Origin: Bacteroidales bacterium
Lineage (GTDB): Bacteria > Bacteroidota > Bacteroidia > Bacteroidales > WCHB1-69
Length of the DNA stretch: 34,874 bases
NCBI GenBank assembly: GCA_023229985.1
Contig: JALNYF010000019.1
Coordinates: 1 to 34,874, forward strand
Reading direction: 5' to 3'
In this document: positions 7,244-15,694 of the stretch, piece by piece
Numbering within the stretch: position 1 is the stretch's first letter
Layout of the letters: each line of letters opens with the position of its first letter
The notes under the pieces: model-generated
Databases searched by the model: none
What the model was told of the DNA's origin: nothing
The model's input: the letters and a program-made list of their open reading frames with translations, nothing else
Made by a program: the position numbers and the translations under genes

Positions 7244-8443
7244 CTATTTTTCCACAGGTAATTCCATGTCGATTTGTTCGTTCCATGGGAGTCCGTATTT
7301 TCCGATTTCGCTCATAAACGGATCCGGGTCGAAGTTCTCTACATTGAAAACGCCTTGTCCGTGCCATTTATTTTGAAGAATCATTTTGGCCCCCAGCATG
7401 GCCGGTACGCCGGTAGTATAAGAAACTGCCTGTGCGCCCACTTCTTTGAAGCATGCGGCGTGGTCGCAGTTGTTCCAAATATAATAGGTTCTCTCTTTTC
7501 CGTCTTTGATACCGCGCATCTGGCAGCCGATAGAGGTTTCTCCTTTGTAACCTTCTCCTAATGAAGATGGTTCCGGCAAAACGGCTTTCAAAAATTGCAA
7601 CGGAACAATCTCTTTTCCTTCGTAATTTATTGGTTTAATGCTTGTTAATCCAACTTCTTGCAAAACGTTCAGTACATTGATGTATTTTTGTCCGAATGTC
7701 ATCCAGAAACGGGCGCGTTTGATGGTCGGGTAATTCTTAACCAATGATTCAAGTTCTTCATGATAAAGAAGATATGATTCTTTTTCGCCAATGTTGGGAT
7801 AGTTGATGGGTTTATGAATTGACATCGCCTCTATTTCTTTCCAATCGCCATTTTCCCAATATTTTCCTTTTTGGGTAATTTCGCGGATGTTGATTTCGGG
7901 ATTGAAGTTGGTGGCGAAAGCTTTTCCGTGGTCTCCGGCGTTGCAATCCACGATGTCGAGATAGTGAATTTCATCGAAATGGTGTTTTGCAGCGTAAGCG
8001 GTATAAATGCTGGTGACACCCGGGTCGAAGCCGCAGCCGAGCAGCGCCATGATGCCGGCTTCTTTGAAACGGTCATGGTATGCCCATTGCCATTTATATT
8101 CAAATTTTGCCTCATCTTTCGGTTCGTAGTTCGCCGTATCCATGTAGTTTGTTTTCGTAGCCAAACAAGCTTCCATCAATGGAAGATCTTGGTAAGGAAG
8201 CGCTACATTAATGAGCAAATCCGGTTGATGTTGATTAATTAATTCAATTGTTTCCGCCACATTGTCAGCATCGACTTGAGCGGTTGTAATATTATCTTTA
8301 CCAATGGCGGAAGCCACTTTGTTACACTTAGATAGCGTTCTACTTGCAATAACAATTTCGCTGAAAACTTCGGGAACGGAAGCACATTTGTGTGCAACTA
8401 CTGCGCCAACTCCACCGGCGCCAATGATTAATACTTTTGCCAT
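7244..8443 (-). CDS. Saccharopine dehydrogenase family; probable carboxynorspermidine synthase
   Basis: The 399-residue protein opens with a Rossmann dinucleotide site, VLIIGAGGVGAVVAHKC (GxGGxG at 8-13), followed by a saccharopine-dehydrogenase-like catalytic domain with GCGFDPGVTS in the middle. Its length and motifs fit the bacterial subgroup of carboxy(nor)spermidine dehydrogenases, which use NADPH to condense aspartate semialdehyde with a diamine in an alternative polyamine pathway used by Bacteroidota. The substrate assignment comes from family knowledge; the decarboxylase partner is not in this window. It is the first gene of an operon, with a strong TAatTTTG promoter 22 bases upstream that resembles the tRNA-Leu promoter. 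Confidence 0.85.
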   Translation of the reverse strand: MAKVLIIGAGGVGAVVAHKCASVPEVFSEIVIASRTLSKCNKVASAIGKDNITTAQVDADNVAETIELINQHQPDLLINVALPYQDLPLMEACLATKTNYMDTANYEPKDEAKFEYKWQWAYHDRFKEAGIMALLGCGFDPGVTSIYTAYAAKHHFDEIHYLDIVDCNAGDHGKAFATNFNPEINIREITQKGKYWENGDWKEIEAMSIHKPINYPNIGEKESYLLYHEELESLVKNYPTIKRARFWMTFGQKYINVLNVLQEVGLTSIKPINYEGKEIVPLQFLKAVLPEPSSLGEGYKGETSIGCQMRGIKDGKERTYYIWNNCDHAACFKEVGAQAVSYTTGVPAMLGAKMILQNKWHGQGVFNVENFDPDPFMSEIGKYGLPWNEQIDMELPVEK

Positions 8444-8450
8444 TTTATAT

Positions 8451-8483
8451 TCAATTTTTGAACTGCAAAATTACACTTTTTTT
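8451..8483 (-). promoter_or_regulatory. Promoter and leader of the saccharopine dehydrogenase operon
   Basis: The -7 box TAATTTTG lies at 8466-8473 on the minus strand. The 21 bases at 8463-8483 are identical to 21172-21192 of the tRNA-Leu promoter. After a 1-2 base difference, TCAAAAATTGA (8451-8461) is also shared with 21195-21205. The operon's first ATG is at 8443. No TTTG -33 box is seen at the standard distance. Confidence 0.7.
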
Positions 8484-8601
8484 TAATATATCGGTTTTTA
8501 TCGTTCTCGTTATTTTTTGAGATGATAAGAGGATAAAATCCGGCTTTAGAACGCGGGATTCTTCTGTTTTTTATGAATGAAAAACGATGTGTGCGGCGAC
8601 T

Positions 8602-9087
8602 TTATTCCTGAATGATCAACCAATACTTCACATAGTCGGTATGGGCATATTGCGTCAGCGTTTCAAACTGATTGTTGAGGAGATTAATTCTTTTTTCCCC
8701 ACCTTTATCCAAAACGGCGATAATTTCTTCGGCTTGATTGATGACGACCACAAAACATGCGGACAAATCGGGGGCAGTTGCCCATTCGCCATAATCGACG
8801 ATTCCCTTTTCTTTCAGTTGATCGAGATTTTGCAAAAAAGTGGCTTGATTGTCGTAGTTTCCCAAGATTTGATTGAGCACCAAACTATTGGTATAGAAGT
8901 TTTTTTTAGGTTTTGGAGGAATGTTAGGGGAATTGCCGGGGAGAGTTACTGCCTCGCCGCCGTTTCCAAAACCGATGGAAACGCCACCGTGCCCGTTTTC
9001 GGGTTGTTGCGGCTCTTGCGCATGAAGATTACCCATTAAAAATATACAGAAACCTATCAGGGAAATGATTGTACCAATTTTTTTCAT
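8602..9087 (-). CDS. Small secreted protein of unknown function
   Basis: The 161-residue product starts with a clear signal peptide (MKKIGTIISLIGFCIFLMG then NLHAQ). A glycine- and proline-rich linker (GHGGVSIGFGNGG, PNIPPKPKK) follows, then a C-terminal domain of about 105 residues ending in YVKYWLIIQE. I do not recognise the family. It lies 26 bases after porZ and is the last gene of a long minus-strand unit, which could tie it to the outer membrane or to type IX secretion by position only. An antisense frame of 150 codons overlaps it but lacks any protein signature. Confidence 0.7.
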   Translation of the reverse strand: MKKIGTIISLIGFCIFLMGNLHAQEPQQPENGHGGVSIGFGNGGEAVTLPGNSPNIPPKPKKNFYTNSLVLNQILGNYDNQATFLQNLDQLKEKGIVDYGEWATAPDLSACFVVVINQAEEIIAVLDKGGEKRINLLNNQFETLTQYAHTDYVKYWLIIQE

Positions 9088-9113
9088 CTCAATTTTTTAA
9101 AAAATTATTATAA

Positions 9114-11420
9114 CTATTTAATAAAAAGAATTTTAGCAACATTTTTCTCTTTTCCGCTTTGGTCAGACGAAAAGACAAAATAGACTCCGGTAGCGACTCT
9201 ATTGCCATAGAAATCTTTGCCGTCCCAAGTTAGCTCGCCGCCGTTGGCGTATCCCTGCCAAAGCAAGCTTCCGCTTGCATCTGCAATTTTGCAAAAGGAG
9301 TTGTCCATCAAGCCGCTGACTGCGATTGTGCCGTGATAAGTTTCTCTAACAGGATTGGGAAATACCAGCACTTCATCAAAATTTTCTTTTCCGATGGTGG
9401 CGGTCCCGCGGTACGAAATCAGCCCGCTCAGCGTTGCAAAAAAGACCTCCCCATTTTCATCATTAATACAAATGTCTAATATCTTATCCGAAAAAAGTGG
9501 CGAATTGTCTTCGGTAAAATGGAGTAATTCATCGCTGCCATCTTCCGAGATTAAAAAAACGCCTGATTTGGCGGTTCCGACCCATTTGCGATTCGCTTCA
9601 TCCACGGCAAGTGCAGTAACTTCTTCAAATTCAAACAAATTCTGAACATAGTTGATTTGTTCAAGGAGAATATTCTGTGGGTGGGCAGTCCCCGCAAAAA
9701 TATTCGCAGGGTTATAAATGACTTTAATTCCCTGATTGGCGCCAATCCAGATTTGTCCTTTTTTATCCTCCGCCACGCAATTAACGGATGACGTTTCGAT
9801 GTTGGCGGCGACATTCATATCGACCCGGGTAATATTGTCATCGCTGAGGTTCGAAATGGTATTGTTGTCGTCAAAAACAATAATTGTATTGTCGCGGGGC
9901 AGTGTTATCCATTTAAAATTGCGCGAATCTGTCACAATTTGTCCGACTGCTTTGGCATTTCCGGCGATGTAGGGTGCTAAAGTAAACGATTGCCACGTTC
10001 CATCGCTTTTGAGCACAGTCAATGGCGTTGTAGAGTAAGAAGTTGCTATCCAAAGATTTCCGTATTCATCAAATGAAAGTCCCGAAACGGCGGCTTCGAG
10101 TGTGTCGCCGGAATGAAGGGGCGAGTTGTCACGATTGAAAATCTCGATCAGTTTCCCCTGACTGTATTTCGCTAAGCCGGTGCGAAAAATACCGGCATAG
10201 ATATCGTTTGTATTGCGTGGATTGACTGCAACAGTGGTAATATCGTAACTATTGCTTAAAACGGGGAAATCTTTTTGTAAAATATTAGTCCATTGATAGT
10301 TGCTGTAAAAACTAAGATTGGGTGGTATGTAACTGTTGTTCCACACAGAATTAACTGCTCCCGGGGCAAGTGCCAATACTCCTTTTTGACAATCCATCTT
10401 GAACGCTGCCGTTGAATAGGGTCCGTCTGCTGTTAAAACTTTCGAACTTCCCCATTGACGAAATATTTGCACTAATCCGTTATTATTATCCGCCACCCAT
10501 ATTGTTTGTCCGTCAAAATGGGCATCGCGCGCGTCATGCCACAACCGTTGTTCTTCCCAACTTGCGTAATAAATACTGTTTTCGGCGGTGTCATAGATTT
10601 CAATGTAAGACCAAGCTCCCAACAACAATTCGTTGTCCGAAACATTCAAGGAACGGATCATTTGGGGATGGATCTGCGTGTTGTATTCCCAACTATTGTT
10701 ATGAAATGTAATAACCGTATCTTGCTCTTGCAATCCGTTTTTTACAAGGTATAGCTTGTTGTTAAATGGTTGAATGATAGTGAATTTTGAATTTCCCAAT
10801 TCGGGAACATGCTGCCAAGTAGAGAAATCTGCCAATGCAGGGTTTCCACAATCGGAATAAAAAACACCTTTATCGGTTGCCAAATAAAAAGAATTTTCAA
10901 AAACTGCCATTTCATTGACCTCGTATCGCAGATTCCCGTTTTGCGTGTACCACGTGTCGCGAATGAGAAGAGTTTTTAAATCAACGGTCACAATTCCGAA
11001 AGAGCAAACAACATATAATAAATCATTGTGTGATAAAAAGTTATTGATAGTCTTGTCGCCGGTAATGGTCTTATTTTTGATGTCCGCTACATTTTTTAGT
11101 TGATTATTTTTGATAAAATCCAGATTGGCATTTTGATAAGCCACAACCAGATAATCGGAGTTTGGTTCATAAAAGATTTTGGATATCAGTGTTTCCGAAA
11201 GTCCTTCAACTTTGGACAAAGTGTTTAAGCTCCCATCATTTTTATCGTAAAAAAGCAGACTGTAATTACTTGCTGCATAAACTCTTTCAGGGGTGACGGC
11301 AATGGATTGAAAACCGTTATAGGGTAAATGGTCTTGAAAACTTCCAATGGGAATCTGCGCATAACTTACGCTGATACAGTTGATTATTAATATAAAAAGT
11401 AGGGTTTTCTTTATACTCAT
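9114..11420 (-). CDS. porZ: PorZ-like type IX secretion system protein
   Basis: The 768-residue protein has a signal peptide ending near SYAQ and an N-terminus (IPIGSFQDHLPYNGFQSIAV) typical of PorZ. It continues with two long beta-propeller regions containing two-component-regulator-type repeats (FDEYGNLWIATS, EDKKGQIWIGANQG, VDEANRKWVGTAKSG). A C-terminal sorting-type domain of about 88 residues begins near VLVFPNPV (about 684) and ends KILFIK. The length is close to the characterised Porphyromonas protein (about 776). PorZ is a surface component of the T9SS attachment complex that supplies A-LPS to sortase PorU. The start overlaps the permease stop by four bases (ATGA), so the two are translationally coupled. 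Confidence 0.85.
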   Translation of the reverse strand: MSIKKTLLFILIINCISVSYAQIPIGSFQDHLPYNGFQSIAVTPERVYAASNYSLLFYDKNDGSLNTLSKVEGLSETLISKIFYEPNSDYLVVAYQNANLDFIKNNQLKNVADIKNKTITGDKTINNFLSHNDLLYVVCSFGIVTVDLKTLLIRDTWYTQNGNLRYEVNEMAVFENSFYLATDKGVFYSDCGNPALADFSTWQHVPELGNSKFTIIQPFNNKLYLVKNGLQEQDTVITFHNNSWEYNTQIHPQMIRSLNVSDNELLLGAWSYIEIYDTAENSIYYASWEEQRLWHDARDAHFDGQTIWVADNNNGLVQIFRQWGSSKVLTADGPYSTAAFKMDCQKGVLALAPGAVNSVWNNSYIPPNLSFYSNYQWTNILQKDFPVLSNSYDITTVAVNPRNTNDIYAGIFRTGLAKYSQGKLIEIFNRDNSPLHSGDTLEAAVSGLSFDEYGNLWIATSYSTTPLTVLKSDGTWQSFTLAPYIAGNAKAVGQIVTDSRNFKWITLPRDNTIIVFDDNNTISNLSDDNITRVDMNVAANIETSSVNCVAEDKKGQIWIGANQGIKVIYNPANIFAGTAHPQNILLEQINYVQNLFEFEEVTALAVDEANRKWVGTAKSGVFLISEDGSDELLHFTEDNSPLFSDKILDICINDENGEVFFATLSGLISYRGTATIGKENFDEVLVFPNPVRETYHGTIAVSGLMDNSFCKIADASGSLLWQGYANGGELTWDGKDFYGNRVATGVYFVFSSDQSGKEKNVAKILFIK

Positions 11421-12655
11421 TTTTTAATCTCATTTTTAAATTGTAAATTTTTAATGGGAATAAGAGAAGCAATGAAACTAATGATAAAGATGGTGCCGAA
11501 AACGATTAGAAAATCGAGGGCTTCAATTTTAACGGGGTAGTAATCAATAATATAACTTCCACTATCTCCGCCAAACGAAATGATGTGAAAAACCTGTTGA
11601 AGTATACAGACCCCTAATCCTATCAACATGCCGATGACTCCGCCCACGAAAGAAATAATCATTCCTTCTAACATAAAGATACGACGTATCATAGATTTGT
11701 TGGCTCCAAGATGGTGCAAGACCGCCATATCTTCTTTCTTTTCAATCACAATCATTCCCAGCGAGCCGATAATATTAAAGCCGGCAATAATCAGAATAAA
11801 AGCCAAAATGGAGAAGATAATCATTTTTTCAGATTTCATCGTTTTAAAGAGTAGTTCTTCTTGCTGAAATCTGTTTTTAACCACGTATTTGTCGCCTAAA
11901 ATTTGGGCAATTTGTTGTTGTATGTTGTCGGTTTTGTTCTCATTATTGACAAAAATTTCAACGGAAGTGACTTGATTTTCATAGCTCATCAGATTGGCGG
12001 CGAACTCTAGTGGGCAGATTAAGTATTCATCGTCATATTCTGTGTATGAGCAGAATACACCGATAGGAGCGAGGTAGCGTGTTTGGAATGCGTCCGTCGG
12101 GTTGCCCAAGTTTTTGCGGGTACGTTTAGGATAATAAACTTTGACAAAATCGTTGGAATTTAAGTTGAGTTGCAGCGTTCCGGCAGCGATGGCACCCATC
12201 ACTCCATAATCCACTCCTTCATCATGCAAAACAAAACTTCCGTCAATGAGTATAGAATCAAATCCGCTCTGATCTACGTAATCGGAATCCACTCCTTTTA
12301 AGAGCAGAAGATGCTGTTTTTCGCCATATTCTATTAACACCAAATCCGAAATAACCTTCTCAACTGCGCGAACTCCTTCTATTTTTTTAATTTTTTCTAT
12401 AGGGAATGAATCAACGCTAAATGATTTTCCTTCTTGAGGTGTAATTTTAATATCGGGGTTAAAAGAGTTAAAAGAATCTGTTACTAAGGCTTCCATTCCG
12501 TTGAAAACGGATAGAACGATAATCAGTGCGGCAGTACCAGACATTACACCAACGGCGGAAATAATCGAAATAATATTGACAATATTGTGCTTCTTTTTCG
12601 AAAAAAGATGCCGTAAAGCAATGAATAGAGCCGTTCTAAAATTCCGATTTTTCAA
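11417..12655 (-). CDS. LolC/LolE-type ABC transporter permease (FtsX family)
   Basis: The 412-residue protein has the architecture of lipoprotein-releasing permeases. The first membrane helix lies at about 22-50 (HNIVNIISIISAVGVMSGTA). A periplasmic MacB-like domain of about 220 residues follows, then three C-terminal helices (about 278-305, 325-355 and 378-400) forming the FtsX domain. Such permeases work with a LolD-type ATPase to extract lipoproteins from the inner membrane; no ATPase gene is in this window. A role in lipoprotein sorting is family inference. The gene lies 2 bases after rbfA and overlaps porZ by 4 bases. Confidence 0.85.
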   Translation of the reverse strand: MKNRNFRTALFIALRHLFSKKKHNIVNIISIISAVGVMSGTAALIIVLSVFNGMEALVTDSFNSFNPDIKITPQEGKSFSVDSFPIEKIKKIEGVRAVEKVISDLVLIEYGEKQHLLLLKGVDSDYVDQSGFDSILIDGSFVLHDEGVDYGVMGAIAAGTLQLNLNSNDFVKVYYPKRTRKNLGNPTDAFQTRYLAPIGVFCSYTEYDDEYLICPLEFAANLMSYENQVTSVEIFVNNENKTDNIQQQIAQILGDKYVVKNRFQQEELLFKTMKSEKMIIFSILAFILIIAGFNIIGSLGMIVIEKKEDMAVLHHLGANKSMIRRIFMLEGMIISFVGGVIGMLIGLGVCILQQVFHIISFGGDSGSYIIDYYPVKIEALDFLIVFGTIFIISFIASLIPIKNLQFKNEIKK

Positions 12656-12657
12656 AA

Positions 12658-12993
12658 TTACTGTTTCAAAAGATTCTCGATATTCTCAATGTAATCTAAC
12701 GAATCGTCAATAAAAAATTCTAATTGAGGAATCACGCGGAGCTGGTTTTTTGTTTTTTGTCCCAATCGAAAGCGAATATCTTTGATGTTGTTTCTTACTA
12801 TCTTGATAACCAGGTCGTTATCTTCTGCATTAAAAATACTCAGGTAGGAGCGGGCAATGGACAAGTCCTTTGATACCACCGTTTTGGTAACCGTAATCAT
12901 GCAGTCATAAACGTTGGGGCCGTCGAAAAGAAAGATTTCGGCTAACTCTTTTTTGATTAAATTGGCAGTTTTTTGTTGTCGTATATTGTCCAT
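12658..12993 (-). CDS. rbfA: Ribosome-binding factor A
   Basis: The 111-residue protein is the usual length for RbfA, with the conserved N-terminal basic helix (RQQKTANLIKKELAEIFLF), the VTKTVVSKDLSIARSYLSIF strand-helix region and the RFRLGQKTKNQLRVIPQLEF segment of the KH-like fold. RbfA binds the 30S subunit and helps mature the 5' end of 16S rRNA, particularly in the cold. It precedes the permease and porZ genes by 2 bases. The 65-base gap to queE shows no clear promoter. Confidence 0.93.
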   Translation of the reverse strand: MDNIRQQKTANLIKKELAEIFLFDGPNVYDCMITVTKTVVSKDLSIARSYLSIFNAEDNDLVIKIVRNNIKDIRFRLGQKTKNQLRVIPQLEFFIDDSLDYIENIENLLKQ

Positions 12994-13058
12994 TTTGGGT
13001 TATTTAAGTGAATGATTAAAACGGTTTTATTGGGTTGATATTGTAGAGATGTTCCAGA

Positions 13059-13682
13059 TTAAGGAATACGCATATATTTGTGACTTTGAAGGGAAACGCG
13101 CCAACGCGGATGCGCGAGAGCATAATCGACGATGGACTGCATCATTTTGGCAGAGTTGCTCCATTCCGGTTGTAAAAACAGCATTGTATTCGGACCAACT
13201 TTTTTCGCATTTTCTTCTGCCCACAGGAAGTCGCTTTCATCAAAAATAATGACTTTTAACTCATTGGCAATAGAAATTATTTCCGGTAGCGGGGCGGCAT
13301 TCTTCTTCGGTGAAAGGCAAATCCAATCCCATTGACCGCTCAGTTTTTCGGAGCCTGAAGTTTCTAAAAATAGTGAAAACTGATGACGATGAAGTGCTTG
13401 GCAAAGATAATCCATGTTGTACAATAAGGGTTCGCCACCCGTTACCACCACCGATTTCGACGGATTTTGAACGATGCGCCGCACCACCTCATCTGTCGCA
13501 GTGAGCGTGTGCTTCGTTGCGTCCCACGATTCTTTTACATCACAAAAAAAACATCCGACATCACAGCCGCCTACCCGTAAAAAATATGCCGGTTTCCCTG
13601 TCTGATACCCTTCTCCTTGCAAAGAATAAAACTCTTCCATAATCGGAAGCAGCTTCCCTTCTATCTCTTCTTCCCTTTTCAT
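13059..13682 (-). CDS. queE: 7-carboxy-7-deazaguanine synthase (radical SAM)
   Basis: The 207-residue protein has the QueE signature FYSLQGEGYQTGKPAYFLR, followed by the radical SAM cluster motif CxxxCxxC (C40, C44, C47 in GGCDVGCFFC). VVVTGGEPLL lies near 75-84, and the C-terminus LQSHKYMRIP matches the family ending (typically TH.). QueE converts 6-carboxytetrahydropterin to CDG in queuosine synthesis in the cytoplasm. No other queuosine gene is nearby. It starts 2 bases after the beta-helix protein stop and appears to belong to the hppA-led unit. Confidence 0.93.
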   Translation of the reverse strand: MKREEEIEGKLLPIMEEFYSLQGEGYQTGKPAYFLRVGGCDVGCFFCDVKESWDATKHTLTATDEVVRRIVQNPSKSVVVTGGEPLLYNMDYLCQALHRHQFSLFLETSGSEKLSGQWDWICLSPKKNAAPLPEIISIANELKVIIFDESDFLWAEENAKKVGPNTMLFLQPEWSNSAKMMQSIVDYALAHPRWRVSLQSHKYMRIP

Positions 13683-13684
13683 TT

Positions 13685-15676
13685 CTATTTTTTGATGATT
13701 TTATAAGATTGTTTAGAATGATTATTGTTGATTTCTATAAAATAAACTCCTGAAAATAAATGTTTTAGACTAATTGTAGTCTCCTTGTTGAGGTTCAATT
13801 GTTGTATGCGTTCTCCCTGAATGTTGTAAATTTGCACCTGATAATTCTGATTTTGCCACTCTTCTGCATCAATATGAACCTCATCGGAAGTGGGATTCGG
13901 ATAAATGATGAATCTATTCCATTCATTTTCTAAAATACTTGTATAGTGAATACTGTCAAAGATCAAAGTTTCCGTTACTTCAGCTTGACAACCGGTTCCG
14001 GTGTTCAGCGCCAAAAGATGGCATTCCAAAGTGTCCGGTGCAATGATTGTCATTTCGCATATTCCGTTTTGAAGTGACTGTAATTCGTTATTTACTAGAA
14101 ATTCGTAAGTGATATTTTCATCGTAATTCAAAATTTCAAATTCAACGATAATAGAATCGGCATTGATGGTGTCTGTTACAATGTATTGAAATTCAGGAGT
14201 TTCAATTAAACACTGCTTTTCGTAGGCTCCCATGTCGATATTTTCTCCGTCAATTCTGGGATTACCTGCCAAATCCGTTTCCGGAAAAATATATCCCGAA
14301 AGTTGAAGATTGGAGGTACTTCCGCTTTCTCTGCAAACGGAAAGCCCGTTAATGGTATAATCTGCCGTTGCAATTTCGAGTGAATCTTGTGCCGTCACGG
14401 GGAGCCCTATTACGGTAGCAGGATTGACAAATTGTACGTCAACTTCATTGTCAGCCGAGATATTCAGATTCCCGGTTCCGCTCATCAATACACCTTGAAC
14501 AGCAGAGTAGAAGCAGGAGATGCCGGATGATATCTGAGAATCGATAGTTGCAGCATTATTCCACACAATTGTATTGAACATCACCAAGTTACTATTTCCA
14601 TAGAGAGCTCCTCCTTCTCCGGAGTTATTGCCAACCAAGGTGCTATTGATGAGTTTACATCCGGAACCTGTAGTGTACACTGCGCCTCCTTTTGTGTTGG
14701 AGTTGTTGTTGTTAAACAAGCAGTTAGAAATAACCACATTCGTATTGGATGAGTAGATGGCACCGCCGTTGGTGGCCTGATTTTGTTCAAAAGTACAATT
14801 TTGAAATTGGGTTCCGCTACTTACGACTGCCGCTCCTCCGTTTTTGGTAGAGTTGTTATAGCGGAAGCGGCAATTGGCATAAATATTATTATTACCCGAA
14901 TAAATGGCACCACCTTCGGAATTGGTGGTGGTGATGGTATTGGCTTCAAAGGAGCAGTAAGAGACGATTATGTCTAGAAAAGTGTTGGTTGCGGCATAAA
15001 GTGCGCCGCCTTTTCCGGTGGCATAAACGAGATGATTATCATTAAAGTAGCAATGCGAGATGCTGCTTCCGGGATTTAAGTAAATTGCCCCGCCCTGTGT
15101 TGCTGCATAGTTTTGTTGAAAAACGCAATAGGCAATTGTGCAAGCATCTTGCAGAACGGCGGCACCTCCCTTTTGATGAATGTCTTCCGTTCCGTTGGCA
15201 TAGCCATTTTTAACGATAAAACCATTAATGGTAACTTGTGTCGCCAATGTTACGTTTCCATACCATAAAACATGGTATACATCGTCAGTATTCGTGCCGG
15301 GAGTCTGGTTGATATCGCCTGAAAGGATGGTGGGATGGGCGAAATCGATGCCCCATTCATTTTCGATAATTTGTCGTTCGGAGAGAGCGTTTTCAGTGCC
15401 TTCAAATCCGCCATAAATTGCGATATTTGATTTCATAATGAAAGAGCGATAGCGTCCGGTTCCGCCTTCAATGCCGGAAGTAGGATAGTAGATACCCTCT
15501 GCCACCCATATTTGGTCGCCGGCAGTAGCTGCATCAATGGCAGTTTGCAAATTAGTGTATGCCGTTTTCCCCTGCCACGCATCGGTATCGCTTTTTACGT
15601 ATAAAGTGTCTTGCGCTGATAAAGCAAAAAGACAGCAGGCAAAAATGAATGTTAGAACTTGATTTTTTTTCATCAT
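13685..15676 (-). CDS. Secreted right-handed beta-helix protein with T9SS sorting domain
   Basis: The 663-residue protein has a signal peptide (ending near LSAQD) and an N-terminal polysaccharide-lyase-like segment (DAWQGKTAYTNLQTAIDAA). A parallel beta-helix follows, in which GGA[AILV][YV] recurs eight times between about residues 165 and 355, with asparagine-rich turns. The motif NPRIDGENIDMGAYE marks a choice-of-anchor Q-type end to the helix. The last 75 residues, from IIYPNPTSDEVHID to KIIKK, form a type A T9SS C-terminal sorting domain, so the protein should be exported by T9SS and displayed or released at the surface. The substrate, if any, is unknown; catalytic residues cannot be assigned. 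Confidence 0.85.
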   Translation of the reverse strand: MMKKNQVLTFIFACCLFALSAQDTLYVKSDTDAWQGKTAYTNLQTAIDAATAGDQIWVAEGIYYPTSGIEGGTGRYRSFIMKSNIAIYGGFEGTENALSERQIIENEWGIDFAHPTILSGDINQTPGTNTDDVYHVLWYGNVTLATQVTINGFIVKNGYANGTEDIHQKGGAAVLQDACTIAYCVFQQNYAATQGGAIYLNPGSSISHCYFNDNHLVYATGKGGALYAATNTFLDIIVSYCSFEANTITTTNSEGGAIYSGNNNIYANCRFRYNNSTKNGGAAVVSSGTQFQNCTFEQNQATNGGAIYSSNTNVVISNCLFNNNNSNTKGGAVYTTGSGCKLINSTLVGNNSGEGGALYGNSNLVMFNTIVWNNAATIDSQISSGISCFYSAVQGVLMSGTGNLNISADNEVDVQFVNPATVIGLPVTAQDSLEIATADYTINGLSVCRESGSTSNLQLSGYIFPETDLAGNPRIDGENIDMGAYEKQCLIETPEFQYIVTDTINADSIIVEFEILNYDENITYEFLVNNELQSLQNGICEMTIIAPDTLECHLLALNTGTGCQAEVTETLIFDSIHYTSILENEWNRFIIYPNPTSDEVHIDAEEWQNQNYQVQIYNIQGERIQQLNLNKETTISLKHLFSGVYFIEINNNHSKQSYKIIKK

Positions 15677-15694
15677 TATTATGGATTTGTACGA

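Noticed and set aside
8520..8601. AATCC/GGATT hairpin as a terminator for the porZ unit
   Set aside because: The stem is only 5 bp with a large loop and no T run on the minus strand; too weak to call.
8587..9039. 150-codon frame antisense to the small secreted protein
   Set aside because: It has no protein signature; the opposite strand has a signal peptide and fits the operon direction.
14975..15000. GAAAAGTGTTGG inside the beta-helix gene, similar to the tRNA promoter string
   Set aside because: It lies within coding sequence with no -7 box at 19 bases; coincidence.
14600..15180. Repeated blocks that could be taken for a DNA repeat array
   Set aside because: They are the coding image of the GGA[AILV][YV] beta-helix repeats, diverged at DNA level, not CRISPR or a satellite.
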